Assembly (NCBI RefSeq): GCF_028009165.1
Contig: NC_079242.1
Coordinates: 1,674,001 to 1,738,000 of the forward strand
DNA: 64,000 nucleotides
Direction: 5' to 3'
DNA from: Akanthomyces muscarius
Lineage: Eukaryota > Ascomycota > Sordariomycetes > Hypocreales > Cordycipitaceae
The notes below the pieces were generated by a model. It was given only the letters and a program-made list of their open reading frames with translations, was not told the DNA's origin and searched no databases. Positions 11,018-23,700 of this stretch are shown piece by piece (position 1 is the first letter of the stretch; each line of letters opens with the position of its first letter). The position numbers and the translations under genes are program-made.

Positions 11018-14000
11018 TTACAGAGCCTTGACCATGGTCCTGTCGTCAAAGAGATCCCGCAGCAGGCTCTGCACGCAGCCCGACACGTCCGGCGCGCCCA
11101 TGGCATACGTCGACTCAAACGCAAAGATGCTGAGCTGCCCGAAAAACGGCCGCAGCACCTTGGCCACGAGCTCGTCGCGGCGCTCCAGGCCGACGTCGTC
11201 TGATATGCCGCCCGGCCCAATCAGCAGGTGCCGACGGCTGCGCTGCGCCGCCGCGACAAGCCCGCCACCATCCCCCGCCGCTGCATCGTCGTGGTGGGTG
11301 GTGGTGGTGGCGGCCGCGCTGCCGAGGTCCTCGGAGATTTCGTCGGCGAGCGCCACGGGGCGCGACGACGAGGAGCGGTACACGGCGTCGATGCTGTCGG
11401 TGATGAAGAGCCACTCGTGCAGCTGAAAGTCGTCCGGGGCGACGCAGACGAGCAGGTCGAGCAGCTTGCAGGCCTGGAGGACGCCCGCGTTGGCGCTGTG
11501 CGTCTCGGCGGCGGGGCTGCCGTCGGGCGCGACGACCGACGACAGCGCGGCGTGCAGCTCGGCGTTGACAATGGGCCACAGGGCGGCGAGGTGCAGTGGG
11601 TTGGTGCGCAGCACGAGAGCGCGCATCACCATGTACACGTCGGCGCGCGTCGTCGATGACGGCGACGACGTGGCCGACGCGGCGAGCAGCTCGACGAGCT
11701 TGTCCACGACGGCGGGAAGGTCAGTGACAAAGGCTTCGTCGGCGCCGGCGAGGAGCAGCGTCGCGACGCGGCGCAGGTTGAGCTGCGTCTTGCGGTCCGC
11801 CTCGAGGCGCGCCGACGTGGCGCCGACGCCAAACACGATGCCGGCCGTCGTCGGCGCGGCGATGCGCCCGACAATCTCCGGCAGCTTCTCCTTGTCCGCG
11901 ACGGTCCACTGGCGGAGCAGCGGCAGCCAGTCGTCCGTCACGAGCGACAAGCCCATGCCGAAGAAGCGGCCGTCGTTGAAGGCCTCGCCGACATCCTTCT
12001 TCCACGACTTTTGGTTGTTGGGCAGCCGGGACAGCTCGTGCAGCAGACGCACCGTGTTGCGCGTCACCGAGTCGGGAAAGCTCTTGGTGCGGAACGTAGG
12101 GCCAATGACGTTTGTGGAAATTGTCCCCGCGGCAGAGAGCACCCTGTCTGGCTCGGGAAGGACTTTGGAGAGGTTGGGCACCACGGAGGCCAGAATGCCA
12201 ACGACATCGCGAGTCTCAACGGAACCCCCCCTGCTGGATTTTTCCGCAGCTGCATTGGGCGACGTCGTCTCGGCAAAAGTGATGGGCCGTGTCGTAAACA
12301 GACCAGCCAACAGCCTGATGAAGAGGTCGCCGAGCTCTCGTCGCATCTTCCGTTGTTCGCCAAAGTTGGTATTATCCACCTTCTCGCCCAGGATGGCTGC
12401 AAACTCAATCAGGCTTGGGAGTGTTTGCCGGTGTGGGAAGGGATTGGCGAGGATATCCTTGAGAAAGATGATGCAGTCTTGCCAGATCTCGTCCATGGCA
12501 TCATCGTCAAGTGATTGCGTGTACTTGACCAAGAACAAGCCCAAGTCTGTGTCGTCGAGCGATATCGTCAATGTTGATGTGCGGGAAGGGTCTAGAGCGC
12601 TGGGGTTTGTTCGGCTGTATATAGAGTTGAAGATGGAAGGCACCGTTTGTCGTGGACGAGAAGCCTCGAGTGCCGCTAGAAACTTGAAGACTTCGGACTT
12701 TTGAACCTCCGAGGGGGCCTGCTTCCAAATATCGACAATGGTTTCCAGGCACTCCAGTGTCTCAGCTGTGAAGAGATGCTCCAGCAGTCGTCTGGCACGA
12801 TTTCTCATTCGCAAGGAAGTGTACATGAATGAAGCAGCCGCAGACGTGTCGCTCGCAGCGGCGTCATCACCTTGACCCCAAGACCAGATTTTGTAGCAGA
12901 TACGGACTGCATCCTGGAAAGCCAGATGTACAGTGAGGCGGTCATTTGCAGTTGCGCTGCGGCCTTGTGGGGCGTCTGACTGGAAAACACCAGACACCAT
13001 GCTGCCAAACAGCGACTGTGGTTGATCGGGGCTTTTCATCACCTGAGCGCGCGCTTCGTCTGCCAGGAGCTGGTCATGCGCTCGAGCAAGGACCTGCTCT
13101 AGGCCATTCAAGAGGTATATCAGTGTGGTCTCTGGCGCAGCAACCTGAGCACCAGAAGTGTTGTTCGCCGGATCAAATGTAGCTCTCAAATTTGCAAAGG
13201 TCGTGCTAATCTGCTTGCAGAGAGTCTCGACGAGCGGGATGACAATCTGGAATATGGAGCCGCCGTAGAGCGGAAGGCAACCGCCCAAGAAAGTCATCCA
13301 GCTGTCAAGAACAAGCTGACTATTTTGAGCACCGAGACCTGAGAGGAGACATTTTAAAAGTTGCGGAGGCAGATTATGCTGTGGCGGGTGGTTGTCCGCA
13401 TTTGATATCGAAGATCTCCCAGGACGAGTGAGATCCGTCGTCGACGAGTGGTATTTCTCAGATGTTGCGGAGAGGGGGCGCTCAGGTGCCTGAGGCTCCT
13501 GAAGCTTGAGAGCCGCAAAAACACAATCTAGAAGCAGCACTTGGATATAAGGGTCAGGACCGGCGATGGACTTTCTGAGCCTATCGATGAGAATGTTCTC
13601 AACATGAAAATGAGACAGACGGCTGGATTGGGACGCAATGAGGAATTGGTGCAAAATCATCAGAGTGTATCTCTGTAACTGGCACGTCCTGTCGACGAGG
13701 TCGCTCTCTGGTGTCTCGGACTTTCCAGCAACGCATCGGATCAAGATTCGAAGGAGAAGCTCCTGGAGTGTCATTTCGTTTCCTTCGCCGCCGGCTACCA
13801 AGTATTAGCTGATCATTCGACAGTATAGATGCAGGCACATACTGCTGATATGCAGGTTTTCGCCCGTAGGTGCAACGTGCTTGGACCCCATAATGGCCCA
13901 AGGAGCCTCGCCAGTACAGCCTAGAACGTTGTGCATGGTTCGGAGGTAGTACAGGCAGAGGTCCAGATCGTCGCCTTCAGCAAACTGCTGAGATGTTGCA

Positions 14001-16805
14001 TCCAGTTCGTCAGTGGAAACAGCTTTTCTGATGCTTTTTAGGAAAGTGAGGGCCGAAATTTTGGATGCAAATAAAAGGAAAAGTCTTCGCAGGTTAACAT
14101 AATCCTTCCGGGTGGACGAGATGCACGTACCTGTCAATGCCGACCATGCTATTAAGCCACGACTTGACATTCATATACAAGTGAGTTCGTTCATCCATTA
14201 AAGCGTCCAGGACAAGAAATAGAGGCTGTGTTAGCATGACCTCGTATAAGTCTGCGCCTGCCAGCCTTGGACGAGGTTCGGCTAGTGATGCCGTTCTTGA
14301 TCCACGGCGTTCACCTTGGCTATCCTGCAAGGTGTGCGACCAAAGGACACCAAATGTCCGGCCCATCTCTGCGTTGTCACGATTCTTCTTTTCGACGATC
14401 AAAGTGGACAAAGCTGCCTCGATATCGCGGCGTTCCAAAGTGAGGGCTGTTTGCAGTTGCCAGAGGCCGCGAACGGTCTCGACATGATATTTGGGTTCGG
14501 ATACAGACAAGTATGACCAAGCGTGACGAACCAGAGGCAGCACCAGATCGCACAATTGCGGAAGTGTTATCCTGCCCGTGTAGTACATCTGGCTAACCAG
14601 AGTCAAGATCGACGAAAACGCAGCAAATGGAAGGGCTTTCTCGTCCGACAGCTCTCGGCGTGTGAAGGTAAGAAGCTCTGCGTCCTCGAATTCATATTGC
14701 TTAGGGGTCTTCGTAAGTACCTGCAGGAAAATCCGCACGCGTAGACTGATTTCGGCCAAGAGGCCAGTCTGCTTATCGCCGCCGTAAACATTCTTGGCAG
14801 CCCTCCGAATTAGAAGTTGACCAGACTCATGACCGGTGAATGGAGCTGGCGAGGCATCCAGGTTTCCTTGCTCGTTTACATAAAAGTTGCGTATTTTCTT
14901 CAATAGATCCATGTTGGATAAGGAAAAGGCTTTGAGTTCTGTTGTAGCCTTCGTCGACGGCGCCGGAAATGCGCGCTCTGGGATAAGGTCCAAGAATGAC
15001 GCCACAATCGACAAGACTTCATTCGCCAACTCTACGGGAAATGAGTCCAACCCGCCCTTTGCATGCCTTTCTTGCCGGTCTTCGAGCATGTAAAGAGCAG
15101 CGAGACAGGTCAGAGGTGCGTGTATAGTCACCATTTCCTCTTCTCTGACGTTGAAATTGGCGACAATGAAGCTAATCAGCGATAACTTCTCGCTGCGCTG
15201 CTTGGCTCCCAAACTGCCAGGTCCGATAGCTTGGGCAAGAAGAGCAACAATCTCACTATAGATAAGCCCACTTTCTATGCCATCGAAGAAGACACTCGCA
15301 CTTCGCAAAACTTCTTTGAACTCTGCCGGAGACGAAGCTTTCTGCTTGAAGCGCTGGACACTCTGGACTATAGGTAGAAAGATTTCTGGAACGACCAGCC
15401 CGCCGATTTCCCATCTATCCATAAGAGAGAGACAAATACGATACGGCCTTGCCCGTTCTGAAACGCTACTGGACTCAACGTCTTTGATCATAGCAAGGAG
15501 CGCTCTGGTCAGTGCTGCGAGTCCATGTTCTTCGAAATATTGAGTTCGAAAAGAAAGATCGGCATGTTGCTGCTCCGATGAAGCGCCAGAGGCATCATGA
15601 GCTTGTTCGGTTTCCGGAACCACAGGCTCCGGACCAAGTAACCAAGCCCACAAGCGGCGGTTCAGGCTCATGTCTCGTCTGATGACCACTCCGACAGCCG
15701 ACTTGAGCAACAGCTCGAGATCAGATGATTTGACACGAGTTTGCAGGACTTTGGAGTTGAGCGCCAGGTGCGTGACGAGTAAGTCAAGAAATCCGCGTTG
15801 AATAAGAACCTGTTCATCTGCGAGACCACTAGCGAAACATCGAACCAGCAACCCTGGCTCAGGCGACGTCACCATTGTGGCAAGTTCTTGGCTGCCTTCG
15901 TCGACCTCCGTGGCTCCAGCCGGAGCCCCGAGAACTGGAAGATGTCGCACTAGATAGGCCAAAGCACCAGCGCGTCGGCTGTGACTGGTAATGGACGCCA
16001 GAAAGAAGCACTGCCAAAAGAAGTCGTCACCAACGGAGTGGTGACCTGTCAGCTCTTTGCTACCGGTCGGCCGAATTGCCTTTTTGAAACTCCCGACCAG
16101 TCGCAGCGTGCGATCAAAGTCCTCGCTCGTCTCATCTTCCAGGCCGGGGAGGAGGGCTAATATTATCGATCGCATAGCGGGGCGCAAGGACCGCGCGTCC
16201 AGCTTTAAGAAGTACTTTTCGAGCAGCTCGAGGAAAGGCGACCGAACCGATAGCGAGGCAAACGAGAGAGTCGGTGCAAGACCGGGCAGGTATAGCGGGA
16301 GATCCCTGGATAGGCCATCGGCGCCAATTGTGTCGAACACATAGGTGTAGACTTCGAGAGCTTTCTGGTGGACGCCGGAGGGTAACGTGGGGTTCAGGCA
16401 TTGTGACAAACGTTTCGATAGGAGTGCCTTTTCCGGTATCGTGGTGTTGGAGGACGGTCGCGCTTGTAGAGACTTGAAAATGCCGTCAGTCATATATTTC
16501 ACTCTATTCGTGCACCAAGAAGTACCTTGAGGACCCTGTTCAGGAAAGAGATGTAGTCGGCCCATTCCTCAAGGGCAGTCTCAAAGAGCGATAGCGCCTT
16601 TTCCACTCCTGACGCGTATCTTCGGTATGCTTTATCCTTGGTAGGAACTTCTTCTACTCTGTTTGTCAGTCAACGGTCGTCCTGCCGGTGAAACGAGGCG
16701 CATACCCCCGCTAAGTTGGTTGCGCCATTGTCGAGGGATGGGGGAATCTCGCCCAGAGCTCTCGGGCGAGCCCGTCCACGCTCTAGAGCCTGGATCGAGC
16801 GCCAT
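11018..16805 (-). CDS. dopA: DOP1/DopA (Dopey) Golgi-endosome trafficking protein
   Basis: Five exons, 16706-16805, 16526-16656, 14131-16472, 13843-14084 and 11018-13794, join in phase to 1,863 residues. This is close to the usual size of fungal Dopey proteins. The start was chosen because it opens with MALDPGSRAW and joins to KDKAYRRYASGVEKALSLFE, the N-terminal helix typical of the family. The Dopey_N domain continues with EEWADYISFLNR, the block CLNPTLPSGVHQKALEVY, and DLPLYLPGLAPTLSFASLSV. The long remainder is alpha-helical and rich in Leu, without enzyme motifs. Dopey proteins are peripheral membrane proteins that act with Mon2 and the Neo1-type flippase in endosome-to-Golgi transport. 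In Aspergillus the homologue affects morphogenesis and conidiation. The first introns are only 49 and 53 bases long. Confidence 0.92.
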
Positions 16806-17318
16806 AGCCACGGAGAGCTTCCCTCATAAGGAGCTATAAGTTTTGGTACGTATGCTTGCGCAGATATCTCTGATGTCGCGTGCGCCAGCAAGTCGCGTAT
16901 TGTTTCGTGGAGGCTACGTTGCAGAGCTGAAGCTTCGACATGTGGATACGGCACTGTCACAGGTACAGCCAGGCACCACCAACTCAAGGCCATAGCTTAG
17001 TCAAATCCACGTTACAGGTGCACAGCAGCAACACTGCCAAATTGAAAAACACAATTTAGAACAAAAATAGAAATCACGACCAGGGTAGTGAGAATAGTAC
17101 TCGAACACTTTTGATGACAGAAAAAGGCAGGATTAAGGTCGTAGCTCCAGCGCTCAGCCTCGCAGCGCCAAGCTCATGTGTAAGTCAGCTACAAAGTACT
17201 CTACATGTAGTATTTTTGTTATATTTTCCGAAATTTTGATGAATTATTTTCGTTTATATCGACACCTCATGGCAGCTATCAGCTGGCGTACAAAAGAAAC
17301 CCGTACTTGTACAGTGCA
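16806..17318. other. Intergenic region between the exporter 3' end and the DOP1 5' end
   Basis: This 513-base stretch holds the presumed DOP1 promoter and the 3' UTR of the MFS gene, both on the minus strand. The part near 17180-17260 is AT-rich. No motif is strong enough to name. Confidence 0.5.
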
Positions 17319-19228
17319 CTACAGCCGATCTGCCTTGGTTTCCTCATCCAGATACTCTGGTGTTTCCTCCCTATTCTCTTTGATAGAGGGGTCTGCACTC
17401 TCCTGAGTTACAGGCCCTTCTATTTTCTCACCCGGAACCGGTTCGTCATAGAAGAAAAAGGAGGCAACAAAACCAATGACGGCCATGGCAATTGTGCCAT
17501 AGTAACCAGCACGATATCCATCTAGGCGAGCGCTTTCACTACCCTTACCACCCTGGTTAGAAGTAACCGAGTCAGAGATCACAGTCAGTACAGCAACTCC
17601 AAGAACGGCGCCGCCAATGTTCAAAAACATCTAGCCACAGTCAGTATAAGCTGGCACAAGGGCGATGCTGGATGATGCTTACATTATAGACCCCAGAGAC
17701 AGTGCCCTGTTGCTCTGCTTTTGCAGTGGCAACAACCTTGATATTGCCGACAAAATATATTGTACCAACACCAGCAATGTAAAGAACCTCACCTGGCAGA
17801 CACAGTCGCCAGTAGTCTCCCTTGTCAGCCATCGCCGCCAGGAGCGCAAGTCCACCAGCGCATACCGGCCAGCTGATGAGAAGTAGGGTGCGGGCTTGCA
17901 CGTGCTGGATTGCGACAGGAATGACAAAATTGACACACATGGCTGTGATTCCCAGGGGAAGGAATCGAAGCGCGGTAGATAAGGGAGAGAAGCCGAAGCC
18001 TGTTTTCAAATGTCAGTTGTTAATCGCACGCCCATGATGCTCGCTGATACTGACTTTGAAGCTCCAGGGTCAGCAAGTAATTGCTTCCCTGCCAGATTGC
18101 ATATGTCAGCGCAGCCATAAGGCAGCCAAGCATTTTAATGCGATCGTTCCACAAGTAGCGAGGTAAAATAGGATCCGCGGAGAACCTAAGCTGCACAAAA
18201 GCGAAAGCAGCAAGCAAGACCACAGACACGACAAGAGTCGCAATTACATCTGCTTTGTCCCAGCCGTGCACATTGCCAGTAGTGAGACCATAGACAAGCA
18301 AGATCAAGGCAACAATAGACAGGCATGTGCCAGCAGGGTCCAAACGAGTAGTAAGATCTGACCAAATTATTCGGCCATTGTCGTCTTTGGCGGGGCTCGC
18401 AGGGGCGCCAGGGAGATTGTCTGTGAAGAGAAAAACAAGCGCAACAATTTCAAGGGCGCCTTCGATAATGAGAGACAGCCAAAAAATCTAGACGCAAATT
18501 GTGAGCTTGCGCCGAGGAGGGTGTGTATCTCTAAGGGGACTTACCCATCTCCATGTTACCAACGAGGTGAAGAGGCCGCCGAAAATCGGTCCGAAGCTAT
18601 ATCAAGAAGGAGGTTGTCAGTTTGACGAAATATTGTATACAATGGAATCTATGATGCTCACACAAAGCCGCTGGACCCAGAAGCACCCCAAACGCCAAAT
18701 GCGCGAACGCGAGACTTTGGATCCTCAAAGGACAGAGCAACCATGGACTGTGCCGCCGGAATGGTGAAAGCGGCAGCGATACCTTGAATCGCTCTTCCTA
18801 CAACGAGAGCAACTTTGTCGTTGACAAGAGCACAAAGGAGCGTGCTGCCATTAAAGAGAGTCATTCCTGCCACCAAGGTGACCCTCTGACCAAAGATGTC
18901 GCCAACTCGGCCACCGACCATTAAAAACCCACCAAACTAGTTGCTGTTAGCAGTTGATGACAAGGTATAAAAAAGGAGCAAAAATTTATGACCAACAGTA
19001 AGAGCATAAGCGGTCAGTATCCATTGCAATGAGCCTTCGTCATAGCCGAGATCTTTCTGAATGGTCGGCAAGGCGATGTTGGCCATGCCCAGGTTGGCAA
19101 TGTCGATGAAGAACACGAGACACCTTGAAGACGTTAGCAGAAGCAACGATAGAGATGAGTACGGGTCAATCGTACACGATTGCTAGCGTGGCCACCGCGG
19201 CCCCTTTCCCGACTGACTTGGTCGCCAT
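17319..19228 (-). CDS. MFS transporter, 14-helix DHA2 drug:H+ antiporter type
   Basis: Seven exons (19176-19228, 18997-19123, 18662-18936, 18545-18596, 18055-18487, 17683-17999, 17319-17630) join in phase to 522 residues with six introns of 52-65 bases. The DHA2 fold is shown by the first helix ending in IANLGMANIALPTIQKDLG, motif A GGRVGDIFGQR after helix 2, and the antiporter motif C GFVFGPIFGG in helix 5. The C-terminus is acidic and cytosolic. Such proteins export toxic compounds or secondary metabolites across the plasma membrane by proton exchange. Its start lies 1.49 kb from the divergent start of the NRPS-PKS, which suggests that it exports that enzyme's product or protects the cell from it. 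This link is inferred from position only. The N-terminus before helix 1 is short. Confidence 0.87.
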
Positions 19229-20719
19229 GATAAGTCCACAAGGGGTTGTACGTGTCCGTGTAAGAGAGTACGGCCGCTTTACCAGTGAAGCAAGGTGCAC
19301 CACCAGCCACAGGAAACTTGGAGAAATGAAGAGGTCGGAATTTGAAGGAAAAATTCTCTATAGGGAGTCATTAGAATAAAATTACTGTTTTGCAGAGGAA
19401 AGACAAAGAAAGAAGCGCCACGGACGGCTTATGACGGCTTTGACTGACCAGGCAGAGTCAGGGTTGCGTGTTTGGGTATAGTGGGCGCAGTTGAATGCAT
19501 GCAAGGTGAAAATTTGTGAGACTGATCCTTGCCCGGCGGCAGCTATTATGTACAGATTGTAATAATCAGCGCACTATTGATGCATCGAACCCGACTGACA
19601 GGGCCTAGAAGCCGAAGATTTTTTTGCTGTTCTTACATGAAGAAAAAAAATGCACCTGGCCAGCAGACGAGTACGTTATGGCCCGCCTGCTGGTACTGGT
19701 AGTCGGCACAAGGCTGGGGCGTTACATGCCGCATCTCCATTCGTATGCGGCCGAGTAACTGGAAATACGGGCCTGCACTAGAGACCCCTGTCAGGATATG
19801 CATAAGTGCAAGAAACTTATCGCGGATTGAGGCCTGCGTCAGGTACTTGCCGAGTGGCGACAATTTTATCCAGGCATATTTAGCAACGCGTGTTGTAGCT
19901 GGGCTCAGCAAGCACGCCACTGTTCGTCGTTCCATACTGAGTACATAAAAGCGAGCAGGAATAAACGAATAATTGAAAAAAGGCACCGGCTCCTGGGATA
20001 GCCTTTGAACTATGCTTCGAAATAACCTGCTTTGCATTGCCTGCCGCACACTATTCCCTGAGAGGTCCACAAGGCGTCCCAGCCCGTCAGAAATAAGGCT
20101 TCGGATCCTCTCCGCAAATTACAATACCGAGGACCTGTCAAACGAATATTTCCACGCTAGCATGATTGAACGAACAAGGCGTATATAGATTCATCCAAGT
20201 TGTCGCGGGAAGCACTTGTTTTGTGCAGGGTTTTGCATGCATAGTCGGTCTCGCCACTTTCTGTAACAGCGACGGGCCCTAATAAAGCCACATGTTGGAT
20301 GAACTGCTCATCGATAACGGCAATGAACTAATTCGGGATAGCCCTATAATGGAGGTAAAAAGAAGTCACCAGAGCCGTTTCAAGCCATAAGATTAGGTAA
20401 ATGCGAATTTTGCCGTAGAGCGTGGCCTCGGTATAAGAAGCGGTGGTCAAACAGATGCCTGTCTACTGTATGTAGAATTGGATAGATAAATATACTTCAT
20501 CTTACCTATATATCCAATTCATTTCATCTTTCGCTCTATCATATTCGTCACCCTTGATTCTCCTGTTTGCTTCTATTTCTCTTGTCTTCTTTATTCTCTT
20601 TTATTCACGATAACTAAGACTGCCGCCCTCGTTTCTTTTTGCAAACGCCTGGACAGCCCAACACGACACACCTACCGCACACCAATAGGAAGCCACCTCT
20701 GCGCAGAAGAATCGCAGAT
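19229..20719. promoter_or_regulatory. Bidirectional promoter region of the NRPS-PKS / exporter pair
   Basis: The 1.49 kb lie between two divergent start codons. A TATAAGAA element at 20432-20439 lies 281 bases before the NRPS-PKS ATG. A long pyrimidine-rich tract follows at about 20562-20618, typical of fungal core promoters and leaders. An imperfect 14-base inverted repeat sits between them (separate entry). The only sizeable frame here, 145 codons on minus at 19633-20070, has no family features and I do not accept it. Shared control of both genes is inferred. Confidence 0.5.
20475..20520. repeat. Inverted repeat upstream of the NRPS-PKS
   Basis: GAATTGGATAGATA at 20475-20488 is matched in inverse by TATATATCCAATTC at 20507-20520. 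Thirteen of 14 positions pair, with an 18-base spacer. It lies about 200 bases before the start codon and 36 bases after a TATA-like element. It could be a binding site for a dimeric regulator or, if transcription starts upstream, a hairpin in the 5' leader. Confidence 0.6.
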
Positions 20720-23700
20720 ATGGGTTTGTTTGACGATGTCATGTGTCTCATCTCTGGGCCGGCACAGACTGGCCAACCTGCCTCTCACGATTCGCAGACA
20801 CACATGCGAGGTGCCGTTAGCCAAGCAGTATATCCTTTGACAAAAAGCCAAGAAGGAATGTGGGTTGACTATCAGGTAAAACCCTTGGGAACAAAATACA
20901 ATCTTACCCTTGAATGGGATCTCCGAGCGCGAGATGGCCCGCTGCCCGCCGTGTCGGACATTGTTGATGGTAAGCTTCTGCCGGCGAAAATGTCCCAAGA
21001 ATCAAGAAGAACAACTCTAAAAGGACGGGAAAAATACAGTAATCAACGAATTGACGACAAGACATGCTGCTCTTCGCTGTAGCATCAAGCTTGTGCAGAA
21101 CAAGCCCCATGTCGTCGAATACCGTGCCGGCTCGGTCGATCCTGAAATCCGACTTGTTCAACGCAACAAAAATACGATTTCCCAACCGACAGTCACGGAA
21201 ATCCTGCACAGACCGATTCTCCTAGATAGAGAGCTCCCAGCGCGCTGGGTCATACTCCAGGACCCCGACACATTTCGAGTGTATGTGGTCGGGCACCATA
21301 TCGTGGTCGACGGGCAGTCTATGAGCATCTTGTCGCAAGAGCTCTTGGCGCTTCTTGAGTCACCAACTGCATCGCTACCTCCGGCTACATCCTTTAGAGA
21401 TATGCATATGATGGAGGTGCGTTGCAATTACGAACATGACTGAAATAAATTTGTTAGTACGGTATAATGCTGACTTTTGATGCACAGCGAGCGTGGATGG
21501 ACACTGAGGCATATTATTCTGCACAGCAAACACTGCTGAGTCAGATCAAAGACATGAATCAAAGTCGGTGGCCGGAGCATCTACTGCCACCACAGTCTCA
21601 GCTCAGTATCGACACGGCCTATCGATCTATAGACTCCTGGGCTTCATTTCGCAAATCGGTGAGAGCTCTTGAAAAGAAGAATATTCCCTTCAACCACAAT
21701 CTCTAACTGTCTTCTTAGGAGCTAGATGAATGGAGCCAAATGTACAAAACATCGTGGTTTCGCGTTGCCACCGCTCTGGTCAGCCTGCTCGTTGCCGACC
21801 GCACGCGTCCGCCTTTGGGCAAAGAGGAGGTCTTGTCCGTAGGCTTCGGCGGTCGTCCCCGCGAGATGACCGCCTCGTGCGTGGGGCAATTCGCCAATGC
21901 TCTTCCGGTGAAGATGCCCCTGTGGCAGACCCTCGAGGCCGGCGACGGTACCTTTCGCTCTCTCGTGTCAGCTATGGGAAAGAATCTCAGCGCCGTCAAG
22001 AAGGCAGAACTCTTCCCTGCCGTTGAACTAGCACGAGCATCTCGGGAGTCTGGAGACAACTACCAGCCACCAAAAGTTGCCATTACATACTCCCCAAAGC
22101 TGGCCAAAGCAGAATGTCGCCTGTTCCCAGTCGAGGGGCCGTGGGACCTCTTTGTCTGCTTCTTGGAGTATGAAGAGGATGTCAAACTTGGCGTGATATA
22201 CGACCCTACGCTTTTTTCATCTTCTGCTATTGGTAAAATGAAGGCACAGTGGGCACATTTATCTGCTTTGAGCAAAATTGATGGTGTAAAGCTTCGAGAA
22301 ATGCTACCATGGCTACCGAAGCACATTTCGTTGCCAAAAGTTGGCCCAAACGAAGCATCTCCAGGCAACCCTTTGATGCACATCCATCAGTGGTTCGATG
22401 CGCATGCGGAGACAACTCCCGAAGCTCCAGCACTCTCCTCAAAAGAGCATGGTACTCTAACATACGGAGAGCTATACGCATCAACTGAGAAAAAGGCCCA
22501 ATTTCTACTACAACTGGGAGCTAAAAATGAGACTCGAATTCTCATTCATCTTCAGCGAGGATTTCATACTCTGGAGTGGATGCTGGCTATTCTCAAGAGT
22601 GGTGCAGCTTTTGTCTATCTCGATACCGAGGCTCCTGCCACTCAGGTGACTGCAGTTATAGAGAATTGCAAACCAAGTGTCATCATAAATGAGGAAACGG
22701 TGGAAGCCTACAATCTGAAAGCTTTTCAGCTCAAGGCGAATAGCGACGAGGTCCGTGTCGCCAAGTTCAGCACCAGCGACTGCAGTCTCGCCTACATGAT
22801 CTATACCTCAGGATCAACTGGCAAACCGAAGGGTGTTATGGTTGAGCACGGCAATATTGCCAGCTTCGTTAAAGCCGCTTCTGGCTATTACAGATGTGGT
22901 TACGGCTCCCGTATCCTACAACTGGCATCTTTCTCTTTCGACGCCTCTATTTTGGAGTGGACAACAGCGCTGTGCACTGGTGGCTGCTTGTGTTTTGCAG
23001 AGAACCCCAAGCATCTAGTCGGAGACTATCTCGCAGATGTCATTGATGCCAACAGAGTGTCGTTTATGCAGATAACTCCGACCGCTCTTGAGACCCTCCC
23101 CGTTAATCGAGCACTCCCCAGTTTGCAGCTTATTTCTGTGGGCGGGGAAGCAGTCTCTCGCGAACTTCTAGCGAGGTGGCATGACCGGGTAGATCTGGTT
23201 AACGCCTATGGTCCAACAGAAGGCGCCGTTGCCGTTTCATTCAACAAAATCAAGAGAAGTAACGCCCCGTTGGCAGATCTCACCACGGTGGGACGTGCCA
23301 GCCCTGGCACCACAATTTGCATTTGCGCCGAAGGCTTTGGTGCTATTCTCGGAGCTGGCCGCATCGGCGAGGTTTGCTTCTCTGGCAAGCAAGTAGCCCG
23401 TGGCTACTCAGAGCTTCCCGAACAAACATCGAAGAGCTTTGCTATACATGGCGACACTGGAGACAGAATGTACCGTACGGGCGACAAAGGTCAAATGCTG
23501 CCGGACGGCTCGGTCCTCATCATGGGTCGCATGGATCGAGAGCTGAAAGTGAGGGGCTTCCGTATTGCCCCAGAAGAGATTGAGGGTGCTATTTTTGATG
23601 CACAGGTTGGAGTTACTGAAGCCTCCGTTTTGACCTCCGAAGATGGAAGGGAAATGGTAGCTCTCGTTACTCCCGAGTCCGTCTCGACCGAATCACTCCT

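Noticed and set aside
11466..12704. 412-codon open frame on the plus strand
   Set aside because: It is antisense to the DOP1 gene, Ser/Arg/Thr-rich, and has no recognisable feature.
16670..16993. Start of DOP1 at the upstream ATG (16993) in the longer minus-strand frame
   Set aside because: That frame cannot be spliced in phase to the conserved N-terminal helix. The ATG at 16805 can, and opens with the family-typical MALDP.
19633..20070. 145-codon minus-strand frame between the exporter and the NRPS-PKS, considered as a possible third cluster gene
   Set aside because: No domain, ends in a poly-Phe tract from an A-run, and lies inside the shared promoter region.
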